A DNA stretch of 64,000 nucleotides from Lentzea tibetensis (GCF_007845675.1 NZ_VOBR01000017.1:62001-126000); one strand, 5' to 3'; counted from the stretch's first letter, positions 52,631 to 61,011 are shown. Numbers and translations are program-made. Notes: a model not told the origin generated them from the sequence alone.

Positions 52631-53106
52631 GAGATCACCTCCAGCAGCACGCGCAACTTGGCGCGGGCATCGGACAAAGTGGACTTCACCGTGCCCTCGG
52701 CGCAGCGCATGACCGCGGCGGTCTCCGCGACGGACAAGCCGGCGAAGTAGACGCAGTCGACGGCGAGCCGCTGCCGGTCGGTCAGCTGGGCGAGTGCCCT
52801 GCGGAGGTCGACGCCGTCGTCGGAGACCGGGGCGGACTTGCCGCTGTCAACTGTCGACAGCAACCGCGACGACTTCGTCACGCGTGAGCGGGCCTTTCGC
52901 GCCTGGTCGGCGGTGATGGCCAGCAGCCACGCGGACGGTGAGCCGCGGCGGTCGTCGTACTGGTGGCGTTTGGTCCACGCGCGGACCAGCGCCTCCTGGA
53001 CGACGTCGTCGCGGTCGGCGTCCGGCGCGAGCCGCGCGGCCAGCCTGGCCATCGCGGGCAGGTGCGGGCTCACCCATGCGGCGAAGGCCTCGGGCACGGT
53101 GTTCAT
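52627..53106 (-). CDS. ECF RNA polymerase sigma factor (SigE/SigM-like)
   Basis: A 159-residue sigma factor. Region 2 is LAPDADRDDVVQEALVRAWTKRHQY and region 4 LAQLTDRQRLAVDCVYFAGLSVAETAAVMRCAEGTVKSTLSDARAKL. Short actinobacterial SigE-type factors of this size control envelope or stress genes with a membrane partner, encoded just downstream. RLLSTVDSG in the linker is encoded by a copy of the dispersed GTCAACTGTCGACAG motif. ATG 53106. Confidence 0.9.
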   Translation of the reverse strand: MNTVPEAFAAWVSPHLPAMARLAARLAPDADRDDVVQEALVRAWTKRHQYDDRRGSPSAWLLAITADQARKARSRVTKSSRLLSTVDSGKSAPVSDDGVDLRRALAQLTDRQRLAVDCVYFAGLSVAETAAVMRCAEGTVKSTLSDARAKLRVLLEVIS

Positions 53107-53123
53107 ACCGGGTCTACCCGCGG

Positions 53124-53789
53124 CTAGGGGTGTTCGGTTGGGTCCCGCAGCGAAAGTCGCGTGAGCTGGTCGGCCTGCCGGGTCGTCTCGGGCAGCCGGT
53201 AGCGGGGCGCGAGGCGCAGGACCTCGGCGCACGCGCGGTCGAGGTCGATCTTGTGGCCGACGGACACGAACACCGGCTTCACGCCGGACTGGGTGCGCAG
53301 CGCGCGGCCGACGACGTCGTCGTCCATCACCAGGTCCGTGTGCGACCCGCGCGCGTCGCCGGGCGGAGCGAAAGAGACCATTGGGCTCTTGGCGACGCCG
53401 ATGCTCGGGATGCCGGTCTCGACACCCAGGTGGCACGCGAGGCCGAAGCGGCGCGGGTGGGCGACGCCCTGACCGTCGCAGACGAGCAGGTCAGGGGTCA
53501 CGGCGAGCTTGCCGAGCGCGGTCATCAGCGACGGCATCTCGCGGAACGCGAACAGGCCGGGCACGTACGGGAAGTCGGTCGTGCCGTGGACGACGACCTC
53601 GTCGAGCGGTTCCAGCGTCGTCGCGTCGAGGACGACGACGACGGCGGCGAGCCGGTCGTCGGCGGCATAGCCGACGTCGAGACCGGCGACGACGCGGACG
53701 TCGAGGTCCGGATCGGTGGTGGTGACCACCAGATACCGGAGCTTCTCCTGGAGCGCGATGGCTTCGTCGACGGTCGTCGGCCAGGTCAT
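53124..53789 (-). CDS. nfi: Endonuclease V
   Basis: A 221-residue protein. VVAGLDVGYAADDRLAAVVVV holds the first catalytic Asp, LLVCDGQGVAHPRRFGLACHLGV the second, and IGVAKSPM plus VKPVFVSVGHKIDL complete the nfi pattern. It nicks DNA near deaminated bases such as inosine. It follows the P450 stop by nine bases, so it may be read through from the peptide/P450 transcript, but it is a housekeeping repair enzyme. Confidence 0.92.
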   Translation of the reverse strand: MTWPTTVDEAIALQEKLRYLVVTTTDPDLDVRVVAGLDVGYAADDRLAAVVVVLDATTLEPLDEVVVHGTTDFPYVPGLFAFREMPSLMTALGKLAVTPDLLVCDGQGVAHPRRFGLACHLGVETGIPSIGVAKSPMVSFAPPGDARGSHTDLVMDDDVVGRALRTQSGVKPVFVSVGHKIDLDRACAEVLRLAPRYRLPETTRQADQLTRLSLRDPTEHP

Positions 53790-53798
53790 GCGGCCAGC

Positions 53799-55031
53799 CT
53801 AGCCACGCGCTTCCAGCCGGAACCGCGCCCCGCGCGCCTGCAGGGCCAGCGCGGGCCGGACCGTCACGTCGCCCGCGGCGTGCAGCCGGAACCGGCGGCA
53901 GATCTCGGACACGGCGACCACGATCTCCGTCGTCGCGACGGCCCCGCCGATGCACGCGCGCGGCCCCAGCCCGAACGGGAAGTACGCGCCGCGCGCGGCG
54001 AGCCCGTCCTCCCAGCGGTCCGGACGGAACTCCGCCGCCCCGGCGAACCAGCGCTCGTCGCGATGGGTCACCCACTGGCACACCGTCACCGTGGTTCCGG
54101 CGGGCACGTGGTGCCCCTGGAACTCCACGTCCCGCGCCGCCTCCCGGCTGGTGATCCACGTCGTCGGGTACAGCCGGAGCACCTCGCGCACGACGCGGTC
54201 GGCGTACGAGGGGTCGGCGGCGACGCGGTCGGCGACGTCCGGATGCCCCGCCAGCAGGTGGCACGCCCAGGTGATCGCGTTCTTGCTCGTCTCGAACCCG
54301 GCGAGCAGCAGCGTCGCCAGCTCGTCCTGAACGTCCGAATCGGACAGTCCCGACCCGCGCAGCACCTCGAGCACGGGCGAGTCCGCCGGTGCGGTGCGCA
54401 TGATGCGGGTCAGCAGCTCGTCGATCTCCCGCAACGACCTGCGCAGCCGCAGACCGCGCGGGGTCGGGAACCACTGCGGCAGCATGATCTGCTGCTCGGA
54501 GAAGTCCATGATCACGGCGACGAGCCTGCCGATGGTGTCGATGTCGGCCTGCCCGATCGCGTCGCCGAACATCAGGCGGGTGATCGTGCGCAGTGTCAGC
54601 ACCGAGAGATCGTGGTCGGGCTCGACCGTCTGACCGCCGCGCCACGAGGCGAACGCACGGTCGGCTTCTTCGCGCGCGACGAGGGCCGCGGCATCGACCA
54701 TGCGACGGGTGAAGGCCGGGCTCAGCCTGCGGCGCTTGGCGTGCCAGTCCTCGCCGTCGCTGTTCATCATCGCGCCGGGGAAACCTTGCTTGCGCGTGTG
54801 CAGCAGGGTTTTGTTCGTCGTCTTGACGAACGCCGAGTCGCGGTCGACCAGCACCCGTTCGATGTCATCCGGGTGTGCCAGCAGAACGTTGTGCGAGCCG
54901 AGCATCACGACATCGCCGTAGGTGCGGACGCATTCGGTCAGGAACTCGAGCGGACTCGCCGAGAAATCGCCGAGATTGCCGATGAACCGATCGCCCGCAG
55001 GTCCGGGCGCGGTGAGAACCCCAGTCGTCAT
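53799..55031 (-). CDS. Cytochrome P450, putative RiPP cross-linking enzyme
   Basis: A 410-residue soluble P450. The I-helix is AGFETSKN (about 244-251), the K-helix ExxR is in VREVLRLYP (about 280), and the haem loop FPFGLGPRACIGG carries Cys360. ATG 55031. Directly upstream is a 27-codon ORF whose product ends in YMYY, so the likely job is oxidative aryl cross-linking of those tyrosines (inference from the cittilin and biarylitide systems). A hairpin separates the two genes. No methyltransferase or protease is next to it. Confidence 0.9.
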   Translation of the reverse strand: MTTGVLTAPGPAGDRFIGNLGDFSASPLEFLTECVRTYGDVVMLGSHNVLLAHPDDIERVLVDRDSAFVKTTNKTLLHTRKQGFPGAMMNSDGEDWHAKRRRLSPAFTRRMVDAAALVAREEADRAFASWRGGQTVEPDHDLSVLTLRTITRLMFGDAIGQADIDTIGRLVAVIMDFSEQQIMLPQWFPTPRGLRLRRSLREIDELLTRIMRTAPADSPVLEVLRGSGLSDSDVQDELATLLLAGFETSKNAITWACHLLAGHPDVADRVAADPSYADRVVREVLRLYPTTWITSREAARDVEFQGHHVPAGTTVTVCQWVTHRDERWFAGAAEFRPDRWEDGLAARGAYFPFGLGPRACIGGAVATTEIVVAVSEICRRFRLHAAGDVTVRPALALQARGARFRLEARG

Positions 55032-55052
55032 ACTGCCCCCCAGCAGGACGGC

Positions 55053-55071
55053 CGGGGGCACGAGGCCCCCG
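55053..55071 (-). terminator. Intercistronic hairpin between precursor and P450
   Basis: CGGGGGC and GCCCCCG are seven-base arms around a five-base loop (ACGAG), between the peptide stop (55085) and P450 start (55031). A partial terminator or stabiliser here would raise peptide mRNA relative to enzyme mRNA, as often seen in RiPP operons. Confidence 0.55.
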
Positions 55072-55084
55072 TCCGCATTGATCA

Positions 55085-55168
55085 TCAGTAGTACATGTAA
55101 GGCGCGGTCACCCGGTCGTTGCGAGCGAAACCGGACCACACAGCAAGCGTCAGAAGCGCCTTGCGCAT
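55085..55168 (-). CDS. 27-residue RiPP precursor peptide with C-terminal YMYY core
   Basis: ATG 55168 is preceded by AAGGAAGG at about nine bases, a good ribosome-binding site. The peptide begins MRKALL, has a basic/hydrophobic leader with one Trp (AVWSGFARNDR) and ends APYMYY. Three aromatic residues in the last four match the YIYY core and 27-residue size that I recall for the cittilin precursor, and a P450 gene follows at 54 bp. Expected product: a cross-linked YMYY tetrapeptide after leader removal. Too short for routine gene calling. Confidence 0.75.
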   Translation of the reverse strand: MRKALLTLAVWSGFARNDRVTAPYMYY

Positions 55169-55293
55169 AACACGAACCTTCCTTTCGCAAGCGCCAAGGG
55201 CACCACGAGACAGCCATCCCACGGCGATTTCCCCACGAGCCCCCAGAGCCGATGGTTGGACGTTTCCATCAGACCAGAAGTCTGCGAAGTTCG

Positions 55294-56232
55294 CTAGTGA
55301 TTCCCGACGCTTTCGAAGTGCGCGGCGAGGAGATCGTCGCCGAAGTCGCCGGAGTGCCTGCGCCACACGGTGTGGGCGTGGTTGGCCTCGTTCGCGGTGT
55401 TGTCGTACTCGATCAGCAGCTCGGGTCCCTGGATGCGGTAGTAGTGGCCCTCGCCGCGCCGGGTCGATCCCTCCCACGAGAAGTGCAGGCGCTCCGGGTC
55501 GATCCGCTGGAACTCCTCGTCGGCCAGCTCGTAGGCGAGCCGGTCGAGGTAGAAGCGGACGATGTCGACGAGCAGCTCGCCCGACGACTTGCCGAGCTGC
55601 GCCGGCGTCACGCCCACGGGCTCGAGGTCGCCGACGCGCGGCGAGTTGCCGGTGCGGATGTCGTGGGGCGCGGTGTCGGACACGATCGCCAGCCGCCGCG
55701 CGGTCGGGCCCATGCGGTCCAGCAGCTCGCGGGCCAGTTCCTCCTCCAGCCGCAGCGGTTGCCCGACGACGCGGCCCCGGTACGTCACGCGTGCCGGGTT
55801 CGCGCCGAGGAAGAACGGCGTCGCCGACACCTGGCCCTCGGCGACGACGACGTTCACCGACAGGTGATGTCCCTCGATGCGCCAGCCCCACGGGTCGTCG
55901 CCGGGCGTGCCGAACAGCACGGTCCAGAAGTCGCCGTTGTGCCGGTCGCGGTGGCCGCCCTCGCGGTGGTCGAGCACGTCCTCCAGCGCCATGACCGCCG
56001 CGGCCTGCGCGTAGGCGTGTTGACTGAGAACTGTTGACAGCATGCCGTGCACGGCCTTGCGCTGCGGCCTGCGCAGCTCGCCGAGCACGAGACCGGGCCG
56101 TTCACCGGGCGTGTAGGCCCACCGGTGCCGCAGGTCGTCGTCGGTGATGGCTTTGATCGCTGCCGCGCGCTGGTCTCCGTCGAGCTCGTCGAGGAACCGG
56201 CGCGTGGCAGCGGCGACGTCATGCAGCATCAT
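55294..56232 (-). CDS. DUF3500-family protein
   Basis: A 312-residue protein with DUF3500 features: RWAYTPGERPGLVLGELR, HNGDFWTVLFGTPGDDPWGWRIEGHHLSVNV, and a C-terminal HYYRIQGPELLIEYDN with HTVWRR. The family has no settled function. MLSTVLSQHAY is encoded by a copy of the dispersed GTTGACT/CTGTTGACAG sequence (56019-56040). ATG 56232 overlaps the lyase-like gene stop by four bases, so the two are co-transcribed. Confidence 0.88.
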   Translation of the reverse strand: MMLHDVAAATRRFLDELDGDQRAAAIKAITDDDLRHRWAYTPGERPGLVLGELRRPQRKAVHGMLSTVLSQHAYAQAAAVMALEDVLDHREGGHRDRHNGDFWTVLFGTPGDDPWGWRIEGHHLSVNVVVAEGQVSATPFFLGANPARVTYRGRVVGQPLRLEEELARELLDRMGPTARRLAIVSDTAPHDIRTGNSPRVGDLEPVGVTPAQLGKSSGELLVDIVRFYLDRLAYELADEEFQRIDPERLHFSWEGSTRRGEGHYYRIQGPELLIEYDNTANEANHAHTVWRRHSGDFGDDLLAAHFESVGNH

Positions 56233-56999
56233 TCGAACTTATAGGCCTTCAGGTTGCGCAGCAGCAGGTAGCAGTTCTGCAGCGAGCCGGACGAGTCGCC
56301 GAGCGACCGGTAGATGCCCCACTTGGGCCGCAGCCGGTCGCCGAGCCAGGTGTCGACACCTGTCTTCGTCGCGTCGAGCAGCGTGGTCGCGCCGTCGCGG
56401 ACGACCCAGCGGACGTGGCCGTTGCCGTTGCCCGCCTTGATCTCCACCTCGGTGTCGAACCACTTGTTGTGCAGCGGCGCGAGGTCGACGGTGCCGACCG
56501 TGAGGTCTCCCTCGAACACCTTGAGCTCGATCTTCTGCACGCTGCCGTAGCGGCGCAGCGACATCACCGTCACCGGCGCCGAGCCGAGTCCGGGCATCTT
56601 GGTCTGCATGATGTGCGAGAAGCTCGTCGTCGACTTCAGCGAGCTGGGGATGAACATGGAGTAGGTCCACTTCCACGTCTCGCCCTCGAAGATGTCGATG
56701 TTCTTCCCGCCCGCCTTCATGCCGCGGACCTCGTTGCGCTGCCGGTCGGTCGACGTGTCGCGGTCCCGCGTGTGCATGTCGAACCGGTAGTCGTTGCCCG
56801 ACACGTAGATGTGCTTCACGCCGGGGTGCGAGCCCGCGCGGTCGTCCTCGACGCCCTCGAACGCGCCGAGCCCGTCCTTCGCGGGGGCGGGGCTCCACTT
56901 GAGGTTCCAGGTGGCCGCCGAGGCGACTCCCCCTCCCGCCACCAGCAGCGGCACCGCCGCCGCGCCTCCGATCAACGCCGAACGACGAGTGATCTCCAC
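56229..56999 (-). CDS. Secreted polysaccharide-lyase-like protein (heparin-lyase fold)
   Basis: A 256-residue protein with a Tat-type signal (EITRRSALIGGAAAVPLL). The mature part has the jelly-roll pattern of heparin-lyase-like PF14099 proteins: RQRNEVRGM, ETWKWTYSMFIP, SHIMQTKMPG and KWGIYRSLGDSSG. It probably binds or cleaves an acidic polysaccharide outside the cell. It lies 4 kb from a PL6-like gene on the other strand. Substrate unknown. Confidence 0.78.
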   Translation of the reverse strand: MEITRRSALIGGAAAVPLLVAGGGVASAATWNLKWSPAPAKDGLGAFEGVEDDRAGSHPGVKHIYVSGNDYRFDMHTRDRDTSTDRQRNEVRGMKAGGKNIDIFEGETWKWTYSMFIPSSLKSTTSFSHIMQTKMPGLGSAPVTVMSLRRYGSVQKIELKVFEGDLTVGTVDLAPLHNKWFDTEVEIKAGNGNGHVRWVVRDGATTLLDATKTGVDTWLGDRLRPKWGIYRSLGDSSGSLQNCYLLLRNLKAYKFE

Positions 57000-57043
57000 G
57001 CCCGTCTCCTCCTGAGACCAGGGCGGCGGTTTCAGGGAAAGGT

Positions 57044-57466
57044 CTATGCGTTCCGGATCACATCACCGGCGGCCGATCGTGTCAACGGCAGCAGGGCCAG
57101 CGGCAGCAACACCGCCGCCGCCAGCGAGACCACGTTGCCGGCCTGGTCCGCGAACGGCATGTGCTCCAGGTGGTTGAGGTGGAACACGAAGTGCGGCACC
57201 GCGAACACCACGTACCCGGTCAGCACGGCCCTCGTCAGGGTCTTCTCCAGCGTGACCGCCGCGAAGACGAGCACCGCGCACAGCGCCAGGTTCAGCGCGC
57301 CGAAGTCGCGCATCAGGTGCTCGTTGTACGGCGGGAACATCGCCACCCAGTGCACTCCGGGGAACGGCCCGTCGTCGAAGAACGACCGGGGCGCGACCAG
57401 GGCCCAGCCGCCGACGGCGACCTGGGTGACGGCGAGGAGGGACAGTCCGGCTCGAAGCAGGTTCAT
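57044..57466 (-). CDS. Four-helix membrane protein
   Basis: A 140-residue protein with four hydrophobic segments (LRAGLSLLAVTQVAVGGWALV; LNLALCAVLVFAAVTL; AVLTGYVVFAVPHFVFHL; VVSLAAAVLLPLALLPL). Conserved-looking polar pieces FFDDGPFPGVHWVAMFPPYNEHLMRD and FHLNHLEHM lie between. I recognise a DoxX-like or DUF4345-like layout but cannot name it. ATG 57466, divergent from the secreted protein at 57552. Confidence 0.7.
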   Translation of the reverse strand: MNLLRAGLSLLAVTQVAVGGWALVAPRSFFDDGPFPGVHWVAMFPPYNEHLMRDFGALNLALCAVLVFAAVTLEKTLTRAVLTGYVVFAVPHFVFHLNHLEHMPFADQAGNVVSLAAAVLLPLALLPLTRSAAGDVIRNA

Positions 57467-57492
57467 GCCATGCAGACGAGGCCGGCACCCCA

Positions 57493-57532
57493 GGTGTGAC
57501 ACCCGAGGCGCGGGGCACGACACACCAGGTGT
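57493..57532. promoter_or_regulatory. Pair of short palindromes in a divergent promoter
   Basis: GGTGT-G-ACACC (57493-57503) and ACACC-A-GGTGT (57522-57532) are two 11-bp dyads 29 bp apart, both within the 85-bp gap between divergent genes. They share the CCAGGTGT core and could be paired repressor sites for both genes. Confidence 0.4.
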
Positions 57533-57551
57533 CCGACGATCTGGAGGCACC

Positions 57552-58118
57552 ATGCTCCACACGAGACGCTCAGCGGCGATCGCGCTGGCCACCACGCTGC
57601 TGGTCACCACGCAGGTCCAGGCGAAGCCACTGGAACACGTCCAGTTCCACAACGCGGGCAGCGACGTGATCGAGGACTTCTGCGGCGACCTGGAGGTCAG
57701 GTTCACCTTCGACGACCGGGGCACGTTCCTGTTCAACCAGCAGGGCCGCGACAGGCTCGCCCACAGCCACGTCAACCTCCACGGCACCGCGTCGTGGACC
57801 AACCTGGCGAACGGCAGGACGCTCACCCACGTCTACCACGTCACCGAGAAGGAACTGAAGGTCACCGACAACGGCGACGGCACCCTCACACTCCTGGTCC
57901 AGGCCTCGGGCTCGACCAAGTTCATCGGACCGGACGGGCAGGTGCTCAACGATCCAGGGCAGTTCCGGTTCGAGCTGCTGTTCGACCACAACGGCACGCC
58001 CGCGGACCCGAGCGACGACGAGTTCGTCGCGGACCTCGGCGTCGTCAAACCGAGCACCGGGCGCAACGACCTCGAAGGCCACGACCTCTGCACGGACGTG
58101 CACGAGCTCATCGGCTGA
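57552..58118 (+). CDS. Secreted hypothetical protein, 188 residues
   Basis: A cleavable signal peptide (AAIALATTLLVTTQVQA) is followed by a domain of likely beta structure: FHNAGSDVIEDFCGDLEVRF, HSHVNLHGTASWTNLANG and a C-terminal DFCG/DLCTDVHEL cysteine pair that may form a disulfide. Related secreted proteins occur widely in actinobacteria without known function. GGAGG precedes ATG 57552. It overlaps the convergent phosphatase gene by 11 bp. Confidence 0.75.
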   Translation: MLHTRRSAAIALATTLLVTTQVQAKPLEHVQFHNAGSDVIEDFCGDLEVRFTFDDRGTFLFNQQGRDRLAHSHVNLHGTASWTNLANGRTLTHVYHVTEKELKVTDNGDGTLTLLVQASGSTKFIGPDGQVLNDPGQFRFELLFDHNGTPADPSDDEFVADLGVVKPSTGRNDLEGHDLCTDVHELIG

Positions 58119-59229
58119 GCGCGAGGACGGCGGTGTCGTCGTCGAGTCCGTCGCCGAAGCCCTTCAGCAGGGTCTCGACGGCGACGACGGCGTCCGACGC
58201 CGTCGTCGGCGTCAGGCCGGTGGCGAACGTCAGCAGCGCGTCCTCGCCGAAGCGGTTGCGGCCGGCGTCGGTGCGCGCCTCGGTGATGCCGTCGGTGTAG
58301 AGCAGCAGCGTGTCGCCCGGCCCCAGCCGGACGGAGGCCGACGAGAACCGCGCGTCAGGCAGCACCCCGACGAGCTGGCCGCCGACGTCGACGTACTCGG
58401 CGACGCCGTCGTCGCGCAGCAGCAGCGGAGACGTGTGGCCGCCACCCGCCAGGGTGACGACGAAGTCGTCGGGGTCGAGCACGCCGAAGATGACGGTGCA
58501 GAACCGCGGGCCGTCCGAGTTGTGGCTGAGCACCCGGTTGAGGTTGGTCAGCACCGCGAGCGGGTCGGGGTCGTACACGGCCGCGGAGCGCAGCGTGTAC
58601 CTGGTCAGCGACGTCACCGCCGCCGCGGGCGCGCCCTTGCCGCACACGTCGCCGAGGAACAGGCCCCACCGGCCGTCGGCGAGCGGGAACAGGTCGTAGA
58701 AGTCGCCGCCGACCTCGTCGGGCGACGCGTGGTGGTAGTAGGCGGCGATGTCGAGGCCCGGCACCGACGGCAGCGTCGGCGGCAGCAGGGTGCGCTGCAA
58801 GGTCGTCGCCAGCCGTTCCGCCTCCTGCCGGGCGCGCAGCAGCTCGCGTTCGTAGGCGCGCCGGTCGCGGGCGTCGAAGACGGTGATGCGGATGAGCAGG
58901 GGCTCGCCGTCGGCGTCGGTCTTCACCGCGCTCGTCACCAGCACCGGCAGCCGCGTGCCGTCGACGGCGACGACATCGAGCGCGAGTCCACCGACCTCGC
59001 CCTGCATGCGCAGCAGCGGCGCGACGTGCGTCTCGTGGTAGATCCGGCTGCCAACTGTCAACAGTTCGGGGAAGCGCTTGCGGCCGACGACCTCGTCGCG
59101 GTCGTAGCCGAGCCACCCGAGCAGCGTCGCGTTGACCTTGACGATCGTGCCGTCCGGAAGTGTCGACAGGTAACCGCACGGAGCCTGCTCGTAGAGCTCG
59201 ACGAGGTCGTCGTCCAGCAGCGGGCTCAC
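58108..59229 (-). CDS. PAS-PP2C phosphatase, RsbP-like
   Basis: A 373-residue protein. An N-terminal PAS domain (LYEQAPCGYLSTLPDGTIVKVN to LLIRITVFDARDRRAYER), a coiled linker (LRARQEAERLATTLQRTLLPP) and a C-terminal SpoIIE-type PP2C domain (DEVGGDFYDLFP, LGDVCGKG, DGITEARTDAG, DDDTAVLAL). This is the RsbP layout, in which the phosphatase activates an anti-anti-sigma factor. GTG 59229 overlaps the RsbQ-like hydrolase stop. LLTVGS near the PAS end contains the dispersed CCAACTGTCAACAGTT motif. Confidence 0.88.
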   Translation of the reverse strand: MSPLLDDDLVELYEQAPCGYLSTLPDGTIVKVNATLLGWLGYDRDEVVGRKRFPELLTVGSRIYHETHVAPLLRMQGEVGGLALDVVAVDGTRLPVLVTSAVKTDADGEPLLIRITVFDARDRRAYERELLRARQEAERLATTLQRTLLPPTLPSVPGLDIAAYYHHASPDEVGGDFYDLFPLADGRWGLFLGDVCGKGAPAAAVTSLTRYTLRSAAVYDPDPLAVLTNLNRVLSHNSDGPRFCTVIFGVLDPDDFVVTLAGGGHTSPLLLRDDGVAEYVDVGGQLVGVLPDARFSSASVRLGPGDTLLLYTDGITEARTDAGRNRFGEDALLTFATGLTPTTASDAVVAVETLLKGFGDGLDDDTAVLALSR

Positions 59230-60026
59230 GCGACGGCGGCGAACTCGGCGATCGCCCGCGCGGTCGCCTCCGGGGCGCTCAGCTGCGGGCAGTGCCCGGT
59301 CGCGTCGAGCGTGACGAGCGCGCTGCCGGGCACGGAGGCGTGCACGTAGGCACCCACCTCGCGCGGCGCGATGGCGTCCTGGGTGCATTCGACGACGAGG
59401 GTCGGCGCGGTGACCAAGGCCAGGTCAGCCCGGTTGTCCGACAGGAACGTCGCGCGCGCGAACACGCGGGCGATCCGCGGATCGGTGCGGCAGAAGCTGT
59501 TGGTCAGCTCCTGCCCCAGCTCCGGCCGGTCCGGGTTGCCCATGATCACCGGCGCCATCGTCGCGGACCAGCCGAGGTAGTTCGACTCCAGCGACTCCAG
59601 CAGCTCGTCGATGTCCGCCCGGCTGAACCCGCCCCGGTAGTCGCCGTCGTCGAGGTAGCACGGCGAAGGTGTCAGCAGCACGAGCCCGCCGAACCGCGAG
59701 GGCGCGTCCGCGGCGGCGAGCACCCCGATCATCGCGCTCACCGAGTGCCCGACGAACACGACGTCCCGCAGGTCCAGCTCGTCGAGCAGCGCGACGACGT
59801 CGTCGGCGTAGCCGTTCAGCGACGAGTACCGCTCCTCCCGCCACGCCGTCATGTCCGACCGGCCGGCTCCGACGTGGTCGAACAGCACGACCTTGAACCG
59901 GGCCGCGAGCGCGGGCACCACGAGGCGCCAGATGTTCTGGTCGCAGCCGAAGCCGTGGGACAGCACGACGACGCGGCCGTCGGGCTGCCCGGTCACCGTC
60001 ACGTGGTTCCTGTGGAACACGTCCAT
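59226..60026 (-). CDS. RsbQ-like alpha/beta hydrolase
   Basis: A 266-residue hydrolase. Ser96 (GHSVSA), Asp217 (ECTQDAIAP) and His245 (GHCPQLS) form the triad, at almost the positions of Bacillus RsbQ. Conserved HGFGCDQNIWR and FDHVGAGRSD also match RsbQ/KAI2/D14-type proteins. It is translationally coupled to the RsbP-like phosphatase, so the pair should form a small-molecule-triggered stress switch. ATG 60026, divergent from ArsR. Confidence 0.88.
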   Translation of the reverse strand: MDVFHRNHVTVTGQPDGRVVVLSHGFGCDQNIWRLVVPALAARFKVVLFDHVGAGRSDMTAWREERYSSLNGYADDVVALLDELDLRDVVFVGHSVSAMIGVLAAADAPSRFGGLVLLTPSPCYLDDGDYRGGFSRADIDELLESLESNYLGWSATMAPVIMGNPDRPELGQELTNSFCRTDPRIARVFARATFLSDNRADLALVTAPTLVVECTQDAIAPREVGAYVHASVPGSALVTLDATGHCPQLSAPEATARAIAEFAAVA

Positions 60027-60062
60027 CCCGCCATCCTGTCACCGGTGACGAGCCGATCGACC

Positions 60063-60095
60063 TTCACCCGAAGGCACCATAGGTGATATAAACCT
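60063..60095 (+). promoter_or_regulatory. Promoter and operator of the arsR-like gene
   Basis: TTCACC (60063-60068) and TATAAA (60087-60092) are 18 bases apart, placing the transcript start at about ATG 60102, so a leaderless mRNA is likely. AGGT-7-ACCT (60081-60095) surrounds the -10 and would suit an ArsR repressor. Confidence 0.6.
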
Positions 60096-60101
60096 TACGT
60101 A

Positions 60102-60449
60102 ATGAAGATGACACATGATGACGACGCCGTCTGGAAGGCACTGGCGCACCCGCTGCGCCGGGCGATCCTCGACGTCCTCCGCACGGGGCCGCGCACCACG
60201 GGTGAGCTGGTCGACGAGCTGGAGACCGGGCGGCACGTCGTCATGCAGCACCTCGGCGTGCTGCGCGAGGCCGACCTGGTCCTCGTGGAGCCGCGGGGCC
60301 GGAAACGGGTCAACCACCTGAACCCCGTGCCCATCCAGCAGATCCACCAGCGGTGGGTCGCGCACTACGAGGAGAACTGGGTGGCCGCGCTCGTGAACCT
60401 GAAGCACTCAGCCGAGCGCCCCGAACAGGAGGGACAGGACGTTGGCTGA
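60102..60449 (+). CDS. ArsR-family regulator
   Basis: A 115-residue winged-helix protein (WKALAHPLRRAILDVLRTGPRTTGELVDEL; HVVMQHLGVLREADLVLVEPRGRKRVNHLN). No cysteine metal site is visible, so it belongs to the metal-independent type often paired with SRPBCC proteins. The downstream gene starts inside its stop region (eight-base overlap), so the two are one unit. Leaderless start likely. Confidence 0.9.
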   Translation: MKMTHDDDAVWKALAHPLRRAILDVLRTGPRTTGELVDELETGRHVVMQHLGVLREADLVLVEPRGRKRVNHLNPVPIQQIHQRWVAHYEENWVAALVNLKHSAERPEQEGQDVG

Positions 60450-60960
60450 CACGGAACTGCTGCACAGCATCACGATCGCCGCCCCGATCACCAAGGTCTG
60501 GGCGGAGCTCACCAGGCTCGACGGCAAGCAGCGCGCCATGATGGACGCCGTGCTGGAGTCCACTTTGGAGCCCGGTGCGCCGTTGTACTACAAGTCGCCG
60601 GACGGCAAACGGGTGTTCGTCGTCGGCCGCGTCGTCGAGGTCGACCCGCCGAACCGCCTGTCGCACACACAACGGCTCACGATGCGCGACGACCCGTGGA
60701 CCGTGGTCACGTGGGAGCTCGAGGAGATCGACGGCGGCACGCGCGTGACGCTGCGCAACTCCGGCTGGCCCGAGGGCGTCGAGCGGCTCGACAAGGTCGA
60801 CACCACGTGGAAGGGCATCCTGGCGGCGCTCAAGCAGGTCGTCGAGACCGGCGACGTCGGCACCGGCCTGAAGCTGCAGTACGCGATGATGCGCGCGTTC
60901 ATGTGGGCGATGCCGGCCGGCACGAAGACGGAGAACGTTCCGGAACCGCCTGCCGCGTAA
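60442..60960 (+). CDS. SRPBCC (AHSA1-like) protein
   Basis: A 172-residue START-fold protein (LHSITIAAPITKVWAELTRLDGKQRAMMD; GRVVEVDPPNRLSHTQRL; WELEEIDGGTRVTLRNSGW). TTG 60442 overlaps the ArsR stop. ArsR-SRPBCC pairs are common in actinobacteria; the SRPBCC cavity may bind a hydrophobic ligand or act as a co-chaperone-like module. Substrate unknown. Confidence 0.9.
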   Translation: MADTELLHSITIAAPITKVWAELTRLDGKQRAMMDAVLESTLEPGAPLYYKSPDGKRVFVVGRVVEVDPPNRLSHTQRLTMRDDPWTVVTWELEEIDGGTRVTLRNSGWPEGVERLDKVDTTWKGILAALKQVVETGDVGTGLKLQYAMMRAFMWAMPAGTKTENVPEPPAA

Positions 60961-61011
60961 TACGCTGCGAGCACGCTCCTTGACCGCCGCCACGCGGAAC
61001 AGGAGACCCAC

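Noticed and set aside
53124-53789. Endonuclease V as part of the P450-peptide cluster
   Set aside because: It is only nine bases away, but the protein is a standard DNA-repair enzyme with no link to peptide modification.
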